Source: Halobacterium hubeiense
GTDB lineage: Archaea; Halobacteriota; Halobacteria; Halobacteriales; Halobacteriaceae
Direction: 5' to 3'
Assembly: GCF_001488575.1 (NCBI RefSeq)
Contig: NZ_LN831302.1
Span: 620,001-684,000 of the forward strand
DNA length: 64,000 bases
Part shown: positions 50,918-60,279 of the stretch, one piece after another
How the letters are laid out: every line of letters starts with the position of its first letter
Position numbering within the stretch: position 1 is the first letter of the stretch
The notes under the pieces: model-generated
Told to the model about the DNA's origin: nothing
Database searches by the model: none
What the model saw: only the letters and a program-made list of their open reading frames with translations
Program-made: the position numbers and the translations under genes

Positions 50918-52230
50918 GCGAGTCAGCCACGCGGAACGCACTCGACCCGCTGCGGACCCTGTTCGCGCGCGACGCCGCGAAAGTCACCGCGATGTTCCTC
51001 GGCATCTGGGCGCTGTTCTACGCGTTCGGCCTCGCGCTCGGCTACGGGAACAACGGCCTGCTCGCGCTCGTGCGCCGCGTGACGTTCCTGTCGGCGGTGT
51101 ACGGCATCGTCGTGCTCGCGCTGAACATCCAGTGGGGGTACGCGGGCCTGTTCAACATCGGCGTCGCGGGGTTCATGGCGGTCGGCGCGTACACCGCCGC
51201 GATGCTCTCCAGCGCGCCGTCCGGGATGCCGCCCGGCCTCGGGCTGCCGCTGCCCGTCGGCATCCTCGGCGGGATGCTCGCGGCGACCGTCGTCGGGCTG
51301 GTCGCGGCGCTGCCCGCGCTCCGCCTGAAAGCCGACTACCTCGCCATCGTCACGGTCGCGCTCTCGGAAATCATCCGCATCGTCTACAACACGCCCGCGT
51401 TCGCCGACATCACGGGCGGCGCGAGCGGGTTCGACAACCTCCCGACGAGTCCCGTCAACACGCTGCTGTTGCGCGACCCGACGAGTACCATCTCGGAACC
51501 GACCGCGGTCGGGTCGGTGGTGTTCTCCCTCTTCGAGCAGTTCGGCATCCAGCGGTTCACCGCCATCAACACCGTCTACACGGTCGGCGTGCTGGTGGCG
51601 CTGCTCGTCGTCTACCTGATTCTGGAGCGCACCGGGAAGTCCCCGTACGGCCGCGTGCTGAAGGCCATCCGCGAGGACGAGACCGCCGCGCAGTCGCTGG
51701 GCAAGGACACCCAGAACTTCAAGGTGCGCGCGTTCGCGCTCGGCTGCGGGCTGATGGGGCTGGCGGGCATTCTCTGGTTCGCGATGGGACCGCGCGCGTC
51801 GATTACGCCGACGACGTTCCGCCCGAACATCACGTTCTACATCTTCATCGCGCTCATCATCGGCGGCGCCGGCTCGAACACGGGGAGCGTGCTCGGCGGC
51901 GCGCTGTTCGCCAGCCTGCTGTTCGAGGCGCCGCCGGTCGTCCGCAACATCATCACGGACGCCTTCGACGTCTCCGCGGACCCCGCGAACCTCGTGGAGG
52001 CGCTGGCGCCCATCGTCAGCGGCAACCTCGCGCCGCTGGCGGGGTTCCTGTTGAACAACATCGACACGCTCCGGTTCATGGGCATGGGGCTGTTGCTCGT
52101 GGTGCTCGTCCAGCGCCGTCCCGACGGCCTGCTCGGCGCGCGCAAGGAGACCGCCGCCGGCGTCTCGCTGGCCGCGGACACGCGCCCGGGCGGTCAGTCC
52201 GCCGCGAACGGGGGTGACGACGATGAGTGA
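50914..52230 (+). CDS. livM: branched-chain amino acid-type ABC transporter permease LivM
   Basis: A 438-residue permease, partner of LivH, with about ten helices. Signature segments are WGYAGLFNIGVAGFMAVGAY and GRVLKAIREDETAAQSLGKD, the docking loop, then LWFAMGPRASITPTTF. It starts by overlapping livH by 4 nt (ATGA) and overlaps the ATG of livG by 8 nt, so the set is translated as one unit. Confidence 0.93.
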   Translation: MSESATRNALDPLRTLFARDAAKVTAMFLGIWALFYAFGLALGYGNNGLLALVRRVTFLSAVYGIVVLALNIQWGYAGLFNIGVAGFMAVGAYTAAMLSSAPSGMPPGLGLPLPVGILGGMLAATVVGLVAALPALRLKADYLAIVTVALSEIIRIVYNTPAFADITGGASGFDNLPTSPVNTLLLRDPTSTISEPTAVGSVVFSLFEQFGIQRFTAINTVYTVGVLVALLVVYLILERTGKSPYGRVLKAIREDETAAQSLGKDTQNFKVRAFALGCGLMGLAGILWFAMGPRASITPTTFRPNITFYIFIALIIGGAGSNTGSVLGGALFASLLFEAPPVVRNIITDAFDVSADPANLVEALAPIVSGNLAPLAGFLLNNIDTLRFMGMGLLLVVLVQRRPDGLLGARKETAAGVSLAADTRPGGQSAANGGDDDE

Positions 52231-53113
52231 CGCCGGCAACGACATCGCCGACGCCGAAGTCCCGGAGGACGTAGACGTTCCCGAGGACCTCGAACCCGAG
52301 AGCGCCGACTCCGAAATCGAGGAGGGCGCGAAGGAGGTTCCCCGCGGCCTCCCGCTGCGCGTCGAGGGGCTGCGCAAGGAGTTCGGGGGCATCACCGCCG
52401 TCGATGGCGCGTCCTTCGAGGTCGAGGAGGGGTCGCTGACGGGGCTCATCGGGCCGAACGGCGCGGGGAAGTCCACGACGTTCAACTGCATCACGGGCGT
52501 CCACGAGCCGACCGCCGGCGACGTCTACTTCCGCGGCGAGGAAATCACGGGACTGCAGCCCCACGAGGTCGCCCAGCGCGGGCTCGTGCGGACGTTCCAG
52601 ATTGCGCGCGAACTCGACGAGATGACCGTCCTCGAGAACGTGATGCTCGCGCCGGGCGGGCAGAAGGGCGAGTCCATCGCGCGCTCGGTCGTCCCGGGGC
52701 TGCGCGGCGGCGTCGTCGACCAGGAACGCGACCTCCGCGAGGAGGCCTGGGAGACCCTAGAGTTCTTCGAGCTCGACCACCTCGCGACCGAGTACGCCGG
52801 CAACCTCTCGGGCGGCCAGCGCAAGCTCCTCGAACTGGCGCGCGCGCTGATGACCGACCCCGACGTGATGTTGCTGGACGAGCCGTTCGCGGGCGTCAAC
52901 CCCACGCTGGAGGAGAAGCTCCTCGACCGCATCCACGACCTCCGAGAGCAGGGGCTGACGTTCCTGCTCGTCGAACACGACATGGACCTCATCATGGAGA
53001 ACTGCGAGCACGTCGTCGTCATGCACCAGGGGCGGGTCCTCGACGAGGGGCCGCCCGCACAGATACAGGACAACGAGGAAGTCATCGAGGCCTACCTCGG
53101 GGGGAACGTATGA
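52223..53113 (+). CDS. livG: ABC transporter ATP-binding protein LivG
   Basis: A 296-residue ATPase. Walker A is LIGPNGAGKSTTFNCITG (residues about 77-94), the ABC signature is GNLSGGQRKLLELARALM, Walker B is PDVMLLDEPFAGVNPTLEEK and the switch histidine lies in LLVEHDMDLIMENC. A 45-residue acidic N-terminal extension is typical of haloarchaeal members. ATG 52223 is preferred to the GTG at 52214. Confidence 0.95.
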   Translation: MSDAGNDIADAEVPEDVDVPEDLEPESADSEIEEGAKEVPRGLPLRVEGLRKEFGGITAVDGASFEVEEGSLTGLIGPNGAGKSTTFNCITGVHEPTAGDVYFRGEEITGLQPHEVAQRGLVRTFQIARELDEMTVLENVMLAPGGQKGESIARSVVPGLRGGVVDQERDLREEAWETLEFFELDHLATEYAGNLSGGQRKLLELARALMTDPDVMLLDEPFAGVNPTLEEKLLDRIHDLREQGLTFLLVEHDMDLIMENCEHVVVMHQGRVLDEGPPAQIQDNEEVIEAYLGGNV

Positions 53114-53859
53114 GCGAGCACGCCTCCCGCGAGTCGGCGCTCCCGGACGACGAGACCGGCATCCTCGCGGTCCGCGACCTCGACGCCGGCTACGGCGACC
53201 TCCAAGTGCTGTCTGACGTGGCGCTGGACGTCCGCGACGGCGAGTACGTCACCATCGTCGGGCCGAACGGCGCCGGGAAGTCCACCGTGATGAAGTCCGT
53301 CTTCGGGCTGACGACGTACATGGGCGGCTCGATTACGTTCCAGGACGCGCCAATTCACGAGCTCCCGCCCGAGGAAATCATCCACGAGGGCATCGGCTAC
53401 GTCCCCCAGAACGAGAACGTCTTCGCGGGGCTGTCCGTGCGCGAGAACCTCGAGATGGGCGCGTACATCCTCGACGACGTGCCCGAGCAGCGGATTCGCT
53501 CCGTCTACGAGCGCTTCCCGATTCTCGAAGAGCGCGCCACCCAGAAGGCGGGGTCGCTGTCGGGCGGCCAACAGCAGATGCTGGCGATGGGGCGCGCGCT
53601 GATGCTCGACCCCGACCTGTTGATGCTGGACGAGCCCTCGGCGGGGCTGGCGCCGGACCTCGTCGACGAGATGTTCGACCGCATCGACCGCATCAACGAC
53701 GACGGCACCTCCGTGCTGATGGTCGAGCAGAACGCCAAGGAGGCGCTGCGCCGCTGCGACCGCGGCTACGTCCTCGTCAACGGCGAGAACAGTTACATGG
53801 ACGACGGCGACGCCCTCCTCGACGACGAGGAGGTCCGCCGAGAGTTCCTCGGCGGCTGA
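53110..53859 (+). CDS. livF: ABC transporter ATP-binding protein LivF
   Basis: A 249-residue ATPase, the second one of the LivHMGF system. Walker A is TIVGPNGAGKSTVMKSVFGL, the signature SLSGGQQQMLAMGRALML, Walker B PDLLMLDEPSAGLAPDLV and the final histidine switch is replaced by VEQNAKEALRRC with Q, the normal LivF form. Overlap with livG is 4 nt. The binding protein gene is 3 kb downstream on the other strand. Confidence 0.95.
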   Translation: MSEHASRESALPDDETGILAVRDLDAGYGDLQVLSDVALDVRDGEYVTIVGPNGAGKSTVMKSVFGLTTYMGGSITFQDAPIHELPPEEIIHEGIGYVPQNENVFAGLSVRENLEMGAYILDDVPEQRIRSVYERFPILEERATQKAGSLSGGQQQMLAMGRALMLDPDLLMLDEPSAGLAPDLVDEMFDRIDRINDDGTSVLMVEQNAKEALRRCDRGYVLVNGENSYMDDGDALLDDEEVRREFLGG

Positions 53860-53860
53860 G

Positions 53861-54874
53861 TCAGGCCGTCACGACCGTCGAACCGGTTCCGGTCTGTCCG
53901 CCGGACGAGCCCGCGGGTGCCGCGGGCGCGCCCGCTTCTTTGTCGCCGGTGACGAGGAACGCAGCGACGTTGCTCGCGAGCACGTCGTTGTCGCCCTCCG
54001 TCGCGGCGCCCGACGTCAGGAAGTCGGTGTCCCCGACGGCGAGCACGTTCCCGTTGCGCGCGGCGACGGCGTACGACCCCTCGTCGCGGGTCGAGGACAG
54101 CGACACGCCGCTGGCCGTCAGCACGGGCGAGGCGCCCCCGCCGGTGGTCACGGGCGTGGCGTCGGTGAGGATTGCGTCCCCGACGCCGTCGGCGACGCCG
54201 CTGTCACCGCCCGCGTACACGGACTGGAAGTTGTTCGCGTTCTCGGCCATGTCGTAGAGGTAGCCGTCGCCGAACGACACGCCGAACGACGCCGCGAGGT
54301 TCGCCGGCTGCCCGGACGCGGACACGGAGCTGCTCGACGTCAGTCCGGGTATCGAGACGGTCGAGGTCGTGCTCGTGGTCGTCGGCGGCTCCGCCGCGAG
54401 CAGGACGCGACCGCCCGCGTCGGCGAACGCTTCCACGCCCGCCACCTCGTTCGACGAGTACGACGTCGCGGGGCTGGCGACGACGAGCGCGTCCGCGCCG
54501 CGCAGCGTCTCGTTGAACGCGGCGCCGGGCTCGGCGCCGATGGTGCTCGACGACCCGCCGCCGAACAGCTGGACCTCGTGGCCGGCGGCGACGAGCGCGT
54601 CCACGAACGGCTGGAGGGAGTTCTCGCTGACGCCGTTGCCGTGGCTCACGTCGATGACCACGGTCTTGGACTCGTCGCCGGCGGGCGCAGTGACGCTCCC
54701 GCTGTCGTCGATTGGCTCGGCGACGAGTTCGTTTGCGTCGTAGGCGGGCGCGGACGGCGCTTCGGACTGCGTGGGCGAGTCCAGCAGGAACCCGCCCGCG
54801 AACGCCGCCGCGACGACGACCGCCGCGACGACGGCGACGACCGCGACCGAGCGTGCGACCTCACGCGCTCGCAT
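53861..54874 (-). CDS. membrane-anchored DUF4350-like protein
   Basis: A 337-residue protein with one N-terminal helix (VAVVAVVAAVVVAAAFAGGF) and a large external domain. The segment TVVIDVSHGNGVSENSLQPF, then GADALVVASPATSYSSNEVA and GGRVLLAAEP form a Rossmann-like region of the GATase/DUF4350 type, and VLAVGDTDFLTSGAATEGDN is the usual second block. A Gly/Ala/Thr tail ends the protein. It shares 14 bp with the S49 peptidase gene and forms an operon with it and a lipoprotein. Confidence 0.75.
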   Translation of the reverse strand: MRAREVARSVAVVAVVAAVVVAAAFAGGFLLDSPTQSEAPSAPAYDANELVAEPIDDSGSVTAPAGDESKTVVIDVSHGNGVSENSLQPFVDALVAAGHEVQLFGGGSSSTIGAEPGAAFNETLRGADALVVASPATSYSSNEVAGVEAFADAGGRVLLAAEPPTTTSTTSTVSIPGLTSSSSVSASGQPANLAASFGVSFGDGYLYDMAENANNFQSVYAGGDSGVADGVGDAILTDATPVTTGGGASPVLTASGVSLSSTRDEGSYAVAARNGNVLAVGDTDFLTSGAATEGDNDVLASNVAAFLVTGDKEAGAPAAPAGSSGGQTGTGSTVVTA

Positions 54875-55784
54875 TCGCGGTCACCCCCGTCTCGTTGGCG
54901 GCCGCGTCCGTCTCGATTGTCCCGTGCAGCATCAGGTACTGGACGGTGTCGACGCCGCGGTACTCGAACACCTGCTCGGTGGTCGCGTCCGCGGACTCGC
55001 CGTCGGTCGCGAGCCCGAGCTGGGAGAGCACCGACGGCTGCGGGGCTTCCATCCGCACCACGTCGTAGTCGCTGAGGCCGGCGTCGTCGGCGGCGGCCGA
55101 GATGGCCGTGTCGATGCCGCCGATTTCGTCGGCGAGCCCGTTCTGCACGCCGTTGGCGCCGGCGTACACCTTCGCGTGCGAGACCTCCTCGCGGGTCAGC
55201 TCGATGCGGTCGCCGCGCTCGGCGAACACGGAGCCGACGAACGCGCGGCGCAGCGTCTCGACGCGCTGGCGGACCTCGTCGGGCGTCGAGCCGCTGCCCT
55301 TGTCGGGACCGGTCACGACCTCGCCGGCGGGCAGGCCGCCGGAGGGGAGGGTGGCGCGCACGCCGATGCTCCCGACGACCGAGGCGGGCGTGACGTAGAT
55401 GTCATCGGCGGGCGCGGCGGCGTAGTACGACCCGGACGCCGCGGTGCCGGTGACGCTCGCGACGACGGGCATCTCGCCGGCGGTGCGCTTCACCGCGAGG
55501 TAGAGCTGTTCGCTCGCGGACGCGGTGCCGCCGGGGCTGTCCACGTCGAGGACGACCGCCTGAACGGAGTCGTTCTGCCGGGCTTCCCGGAGGTCGTCGA
55601 CGACCGCGCTCGCGGAGTCGCCCGTGATGGAGCCGTGCAGTTCCACGACCGCGACCGTGCCGTCGGGCTCGGTCGCGTACCCCCACGCCTGGGGCGCGAA
55701 CGCGACGCCGACGACCACGCCGACGACGACGAGCACGAGGGTCACCCCGCGCACGCTACCGCGGGCGGCGTCGGCTCCAGTCAC
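54861..55784 (-). CDS. sppA: signal peptide peptidase SppA-type S49 protease
   Basis: A 307-residue membrane protease, one N-terminal helix, GTG start overlapping the lipoprotein stop (GTGA). Catalytic serine S117 is in VTGTAASGSYYAAAPADD and the lysine K162 in VVTGPDKGSGSTPDE, the SppA dyad. The substrate strand is VQAVVLDVDSPGGTASASEQ and VVGSIGV is conserved as well. It degrades cleaved signal peptides or membrane proteins outside the cell. A DUF4350-like gene follows. Confidence 0.92.
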   Translation of the reverse strand: MTGADAARGSVRGVTLVLVVVGVVVGVAFAPQAWGYATEPDGTVAVVELHGSITGDSASAVVDDLREARQNDSVQAVVLDVDSPGGTASASEQLYLAVKRTAGEMPVVASVTGTAASGSYYAAAPADDIYVTPASVVGSIGVRATLPSGGLPAGEVVTGPDKGSGSTPDEVRQRVETLRRAFVGSVFAERGDRIELTREEVSHAKVYAGANGVQNGLADEIGGIDTAISAAADDAGLSDYDVVRMEAPQPSVLSQLGLATDGESADATTEQVFEYRGVDTVQYLMLHGTIETDAAANETGVTANASA

Positions 55785-56425
55785 GCCGCCACCTCCGCGC
55801 TCGCGGACGCGTTCTCGACGAGCGTCACGTCGTCGTACGTGACCGTCACCGAGGCGGGCTGGCCGCCGTCGGTCGTCCACGACGTGACGAACTTCAGTGG
55901 GACCTCGCGGTCGAGATCGACCCAGACGGTCCGGGAGACGTTCGCCGCGTCGCCGGTCGCGTTCTCGTGGGGTTCGAGTTCGAGGACCGCCGTCTGGTGG
56001 CTGTCGTAGCTGGTCACGCGCTCGACGGTGACGTTGCTCGTGCGCACGAGCGTCTCCGCGAGTGCGCCGTAGCCGGCGGGCGTCGCGGGGCTGCCGGCGC
56101 CCGCGCCGGCGTCGAACACCGGGCCGCCGTCGGCGGACTCGGTGACGGTCTCACCGGCGCGTGGCCCGGTCCTGTACGTTATCTCTCGTTGTTCGCCGCG
56201 GACGCTGACGGCTGCGCGGGCTTCCGTGGTCGAGTCGCCGACTTCGACCGTGCGGGTGACCGTCGCGTCGTAGCCGTCCAGGGCGGCGTATCGCTGTTCG
56301 ACCGCGTCTCCGACTGCGGCGGCGTCGACGGAGCCGTCGGCGGAGAGCCCGCCGATGCAGCCCGCAGTCAGGGAGACGACGACGAGGGCGGTCGCTGCCG
56401 CCACTCGCATTCGTGTAGCTTGCAT
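55781..56425 (-). CDS. LolA-like lipoprotein
   Basis: A 214-residue lipoprotein. The lipobox is VVSLTAGCIGG with cysteine 23 as the lipidated residue. The rest is rich in beta-strands such as YAALDGYDATVTRTVEVGDS and VWVDLDREVPLKFVTSW, typical of outer-surface LolA/LppX-like folds found in haloarchaea. It begins an operon with sppA and the DUF4350-like gene. Its role is unknown. Confidence 0.8.
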   Translation of the reverse strand: MQATRMRVAAATALVVVSLTAGCIGGLSADGSVDAAAVGDAVEQRYAALDGYDATVTRTVEVGDSTTEARAAVSVRGEQREITYRTGPRAGETVTESADGGPVFDAGAGAGSPATPAGYGALAETLVRTSNVTVERVTSYDSHQTAVLELEPHENATGDAANVSRTVWVDLDREVPLKFVTSWTTDGGQPASVTVTYDDVTLVENASASAEVAA

Positions 56426-56524
56426 AACTCTCCGCGGGGACGTTCCGTAGGCACTGACAAAACACGCCGGTGGCGTTTGCAGGCCGAGAGAATCCGTCGC
56501 GTCGAAAAACGAGTGGTCGCGGCG

Positions 56525-57757
56525 TTACGCCGAGAACTGAATCTCGTCGAGCGTCTCGATGCCGCCGCCCTCCTGGAAGCCGAAGTACTCGTAGGTCGCG
56601 GCCTTCAGGTCGCCGTTGTCGTCGAAGTCGACGGCGCTGGACGCGCCCGAGTACTGGATTTCCGTGCCGTCGGCGGCCATCGAGAGGCCGTCCGCGAGGG
56701 TGCTGGGCGTGACCTCCTCGCCGCCGGGGTTCGCGATGGCCTGCATCTCCTCGGCGATGGCGGTGCCGGTGTTCTCCCCGGCCGCGGCGTTCGCGAGCAG
56801 GCAGACCGCGGTGGCGTCGAACGCCTGCGACGTGAACACGCCCGGTTCTTCGCCGTACTCGGACTGGTACTGCTCGTCGAAGTAGTCCCGGCCCGGCCCG
56901 GCCGCCAGCGGCGCGGTGCCGGTGACGTTGTCCAGCGGGTTGCCGACGTCCGCGGGGAGGCTCGCGGACCGCATCCCGTCCGTGACGAGAATCGGGACGT
57001 CCGTGTCGAAGTCCGAGTAGAAGTCCCGGAACAGCTGGATGCCGCTCTCGGGGTAGCCGATGACGACGACGACGTCGGGGTTGTCGTTGAGCGCCTGCGA
57101 GATGCGCGAGCTGTACGACGACTGGCCCTTCTGGAAGGAGACCTCCTGGGCGACCTGCCCGTCCTGGTCCTGGAACGCCGTGTTGAAGCTATCGGCGAGC
57201 AGCTGGCCGTAGGAGTTGTTCACGTACATCGTCGCCGCCGTCGACGCCTGGTGTTGTTCGACGGCGACCTGCGCGAGCACTTCGCCCTGCAGGGCGTCCG
57301 TCGGCGGCGTGCGGAAGATGAGGCCGTTGTCTTCGAGGTCGGTGATGGCCGGGGACGTGCTCGCGGGCGAGCAGCCGACCATCCCCGAGGGGATGAAGAC
57401 GTTCTCGGCGACGGCGATGGTGACCTCCGAGGACGCCGCGCCCGTGACCGCGGGGTAGCTGCCGTTGCGCAGCGTCTGCGCCGCGGACTGGCCGGCGTTG
57501 GGGTCGGTCTGGGTGTCCTGCACGGAGAAGTCCAGTTCGAAGTCCGTCTCGCCCTCCAGCAGCGTCTGCGGGAGGACGGCGCCGTCGCGAATCGGGCCGC
57601 CGAGGTCCGCGAGGTCGCCGGTCGTCGGCAGGAGGACGCCCTGCTTTATCGTTCTCCCGCTTCCGCCGTCGCCGCCCCCGGTACAGCCCGCGAGGCCGGC
57701 GATACCTGCGGCGCCGAGGCCGCGAATCACGTCGCGTCGATTGACTCGTGATGGCAT
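56525..57757 (-). CDS. livK: ABC transporter substrate-binding lipoprotein (LivK-type)
   Basis: A 410-residue periplasmic-type binding protein. The N-terminus NRRDVIRGLGAAGIAGLAGC is a Tat signal with lipobox, used widely in haloarchaea. The body is a type I Leu/Ile/Val-receptor fold: IKQGVLLPTTGDLADLGGPI, VTGAASSEVTIAVAENV and VVVVIGYPESGIQLFRDF. A TATA box 24-30 nt before ATG 57757 fixes the start and makes it leaderless; the open frame begins further upstream. It must serve the livHMGF transporter, from which it is separated by an unrelated operon. Confidence 0.92.
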   Translation of the reverse strand: MPSRVNRRDVIRGLGAAGIAGLAGCTGGGDGGSGRTIKQGVLLPTTGDLADLGGPIRDGAVLPQTLLEGETDFELDFSVQDTQTDPNAGQSAAQTLRNGSYPAVTGAASSEVTIAVAENVFIPSGMVGCSPASTSPAITDLEDNGLIFRTPPTDALQGEVLAQVAVEQHQASTAATMYVNNSYGQLLADSFNTAFQDQDGQVAQEVSFQKGQSSYSSRISQALNDNPDVVVVIGYPESGIQLFRDFYSDFDTDVPILVTDGMRSASLPADVGNPLDNVTGTAPLAAGPGRDYFDEQYQSEYGEEPGVFTSQAFDATAVCLLANAAAGENTGTAIAEEMQAIANPGGEEVTPSTLADGLSMAADGTEIQYSGASSAVDFDDNGDLKAATYEYFGFQEGGGIETLDEIQFSA

Positions 57758-57780
57758 ACCACGCATTAGCACGCAACTGG

Positions 57781-57787
57781 TATAAAT
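57781..57787 (-). promoter_or_regulatory. TATA box of the livK gene
   Basis: Plus-strand TATAAAT (ATTTATA on the gene strand) lies 24-30 nt before the ATG at 57757. This makes the upstream in-frame ATGs at 57766 and 57805 unlikely and shows a leaderless transcript. Confidence 0.7.
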
Positions 57788-57936
57788 GGATTCCGGACAC
57801 GTCACCTTTCACCGAGCGTGCGGCGGAATTACGCGGGGTTCAGGCTCGCAACGCGTCGTATTGGAAACGGCGGAACCGCGTTGTTCCGCGTCCGAGTGGT
57901 CAGCATCCTTTTGGTCGCGCCCGGCGACGGTGCCGT

Positions 57937-59334
57937 ATGGAACCGACGAAGTTTCTGTTCGTCTCCGCGGACGCCGCGCTCATCGGCGACGTGGCGTGGC
58001 AGGTCCGCGAGGAAGGCCACGACGTGAAGTACTACATCGAGGCCGACTCCGACAAGGAAATCGCGGACGGCTTCGTGCCGAAGACCGACGATTGGGAGGC
58101 GGAGGTTGAGTGGGCCGACGTCATCGTCTTCGACGATATCTGGGTCGGCAGCGACGTTGGGACGGGAGCGATTGCGGAGGAACTGCGCGCGGACGGCCAC
58201 GCGGTCGTCGGCGGCACGCCCAACACCGACCGGCTGGAGGAGGACCGCGGGTACGCGATGGAAGTGTTAGAGGAGAACGGCGTGAATACCATCGACCACG
58301 AGGAGTTCACGGACTTCCAAGCGGGCATCCAGCACGTCAAGGAGAACCCCGGGCCGTACGTCGTGAAGCCGCTCGGCGAGGTCCAGAACGTCAAGCGCCT
58401 GCTGTACGTCGGCAACGACGACGACGGCAGCGACGTCGTGGACGTCCTGCGCGCCTACGAGAAGGCGTGGGGCCACCGGATGAAGGGGTTCCAGCTCCAG
58501 CGCAAGGTCGAGGGCGTCGAGGTCGCCGTCTGCGGGTTCTTCAACGGGAACGAGTTCGTCGAGCCGGTGAACTTCAACTTCGAGCACAAGCGCCTGTTCC
58601 CCGGCAACATCGGCCCCTCGACGGGCGAGATGGGGACGAGCATGTTCTGGTCGCGGCGCAACGACCTCTTCGAGCGCACGCTCGGCCGCATGGAGGGGTG
58701 GCTCGCCGACGAGGGCTACGTCGGCAGTATCGACCTCAACTGCATCGTCAACGACACCGGCGTCTATCCTCTCGAATTTACGCCGCGGTTCGGCTACCCC
58801 ACCATCACCCTCCAAGAGGAGGCCATCGAGTCCTCGACCGGGGAGTTCTTCGCGGCGCTCGCGAACGGCCGCGACCCCGAGTTCGAGGTCCACGACGGCT
58901 ACCAGGTCGGCGTGCGCGTGGTGCTGCCGCCGTTCCCGTTCGACGACGAGGCGACCTACGACGAGAACTCGCGGAACGCCGCTATCGTCTTCGACTCCGA
59001 CGCGGACGGCGGCGCGACCACGCCGCCGCCCGGCGTCCACATCGAGGACGCCAAGTGCGTGTCGCTGCGCGACACGGAGTCCGGGAGCGGGGAGCCCTGC
59101 GACCCGCGAGCGCGCGTGGATGGACAGTGGCGCGTCGCCGGCGAGTCCGGGATGCCACTGGTCGTGACCGGGAAGGGGGAGACGATGCGGGAAGCCCAGG
59201 CACAGGCCTACGAGCGCGTCGAGGACGTGCTCATCCCGAACCTCTACTACCGCGACGACATCGGCGATCGCTGGGTGGAAGGCGACGGCGACCGCCTGCA
59301 GGCGTGGGACTACCTCGGGCCCGCCGACGAGTAG
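57937..59334 (+). CDS. PurD-like ATP-grasp enzyme
   Basis: A 465-residue ATP-grasp enzyme resembling phosphoribosylamine-glycine ligase. The N-terminal domain is FLFVSADAALIGDVAWQVRE; the ATP-grasp core has GPYVVKPLGEVQNVKRLLYV, VEGVEVAVCGFFNGNEFVEP and the metal site YVGSIDLNCIVNDTGVYPLE followed by FTPRFGYPT. The C-terminal part ends in GKGETMREAQAQAYERVEDV. It may be the archaeal PurD proper or a paralogue, because the N-terminal domain differs from classical PurD. It is not near the purK-purE genes. A TATA-like run CATCCTTTTGG (about 57903-57913) lies upstream. Confidence 0.75.
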   Translation: MEPTKFLFVSADAALIGDVAWQVREEGHDVKYYIEADSDKEIADGFVPKTDDWEAEVEWADVIVFDDIWVGSDVGTGAIAEELRADGHAVVGGTPNTDRLEEDRGYAMEVLEENGVNTIDHEEFTDFQAGIQHVKENPGPYVVKPLGEVQNVKRLLYVGNDDDGSDVVDVLRAYEKAWGHRMKGFQLQRKVEGVEVAVCGFFNGNEFVEPVNFNFEHKRLFPGNIGPSTGEMGTSMFWSRRNDLFERTLGRMEGWLADEGYVGSIDLNCIVNDTGVYPLEFTPRFGYPTITLQEEAIESSTGEFFAALANGRDPEFEVHDGYQVGVRVVLPPFPFDDEATYDENSRNAAIVFDSDADGGATTPPPGVHIEDAKCVSLRDTESGSGEPCDPRARVDGQWRVAGESGMPLVVTGKGETMREAQAQAYERVEDVLIPNLYYRDDIGDRWVEGDGDRLQAWDYLGPADE

Positions 59335-59340
59335 CCCGAT

Positions 59341-60198
59341 TCAGCCGTCCGGCCATACCGCGAGCAGGCCGTCCGGAAACTGCGCGAGCGTCGGCGCGGC
59401 GTCGTTCCCGAACGCGGTGTGGACGAACGCCTGCCAGAGCACGCGCTCGGCGTACGGCCGCGAGTCGAGGTCCACTCCCAACTCCGCGGCGACCGCGTCC
59501 TCGGTGACGTTCGGCCCCGGTTCGACGTCCAGCGCGCGCGGCGCGTCGTCGAGGTCGAGGCCGAACGACGGGAACAGCCGGTAGGTCGCGTCCACCGCGG
59601 GGTGGTAGAACGTCCGCTCGCCCGGATATCGGACGGACAGCACGGGCTCTGCGGTCGCCGTCTCCCCGTCCGGGAGTTCGACCCGCCGCTCGCCGAGCGG
59701 GAGTTCGCGGCGCTGTCCGCGCGCCACGCGGTAGCGGTCGCCGGCGGCTGTGACGACCGCTTCGTCTCCGGACACGCGTTCGATAGTCACGTCGGGAGCC
59801 ACGCCCGTCGCGAGTTCGGCTTCCGTCGAGTCGCCGCCGACCGTCCCCTCCACGACGACCGTGCGGCCGTCGTCGGCCGTCAGCGCGGGTGAGATCGGCT
59901 CTCCGTCGCCCGCCGGCTGGACGCGGTACGGCGTCGCGCAGACGTGGCTCCACTCGCCGGCGGGGGGCGCGGCGGCGTCCAGCACCGGCCGCCAGTAGAA
60001 GACGCGAGCTTCCTCCCCGCACGTGTAGGGGACGGCGTCGGGGAAGAAGCCGCCGCCGAACCGCGTCGCCTCCAGCCCCCGGTGTTCGAGGACGGCTTCG
60101 AGGTACCGGACGTTCCGCCGGACCGGCGCGCGGCGGTCGTCGGCGGTCGCGGGCGTCCACTCGACGCCCGCGCCGGAGTCGCGCATGGAGGAGTCCAT
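59341..60198 (-). CDS. hypothetical protein, 285 residues
   Basis: A soluble protein starting MDSSMRDSGAGVEWTPATAD with the segment RNVRYLEAVLEHRGLEATRF and the cysteine-containing FFPDAVPYTCGEEARVFYWR. The middle is beta-rich (ATAEPVLSVRYPGERTFYHP), and the C-terminus includes LWQAFVHTAFGNDAAPTLAQ. No domain is recognised. The start could also be at 60186 (MRDSGAG). It is divergent from the polytopic membrane gene at 60328 and convergent with the PurD-like gene. Confidence 0.6.
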   Translation of the reverse strand: MDSSMRDSGAGVEWTPATADDRRAPVRRNVRYLEAVLEHRGLEATRFGGGFFPDAVPYTCGEEARVFYWRPVLDAAAPPAGEWSHVCATPYRVQPAGDGEPISPALTADDGRTVVVEGTVGGDSTEAELATGVAPDVTIERVSGDEAVVTAAGDRYRVARGQRRELPLGERRVELPDGETATAEPVLSVRYPGERTFYHPAVDATYRLFPSFGLDLDDAPRALDVEPGPNVTEDAVAAELGVDLDSRPYAERVLWQAFVHTAFGNDAAPTLAQFPDGLLAVWPDG

Positions 60199-60279
60199 CG
60201 CCGCGACGTAGGCCGCGAGCGGGCATAGGCCTGCGTCCGCAGATGTTCGGTGTGGCACACCCGCACGTCCGCGGAGTCG

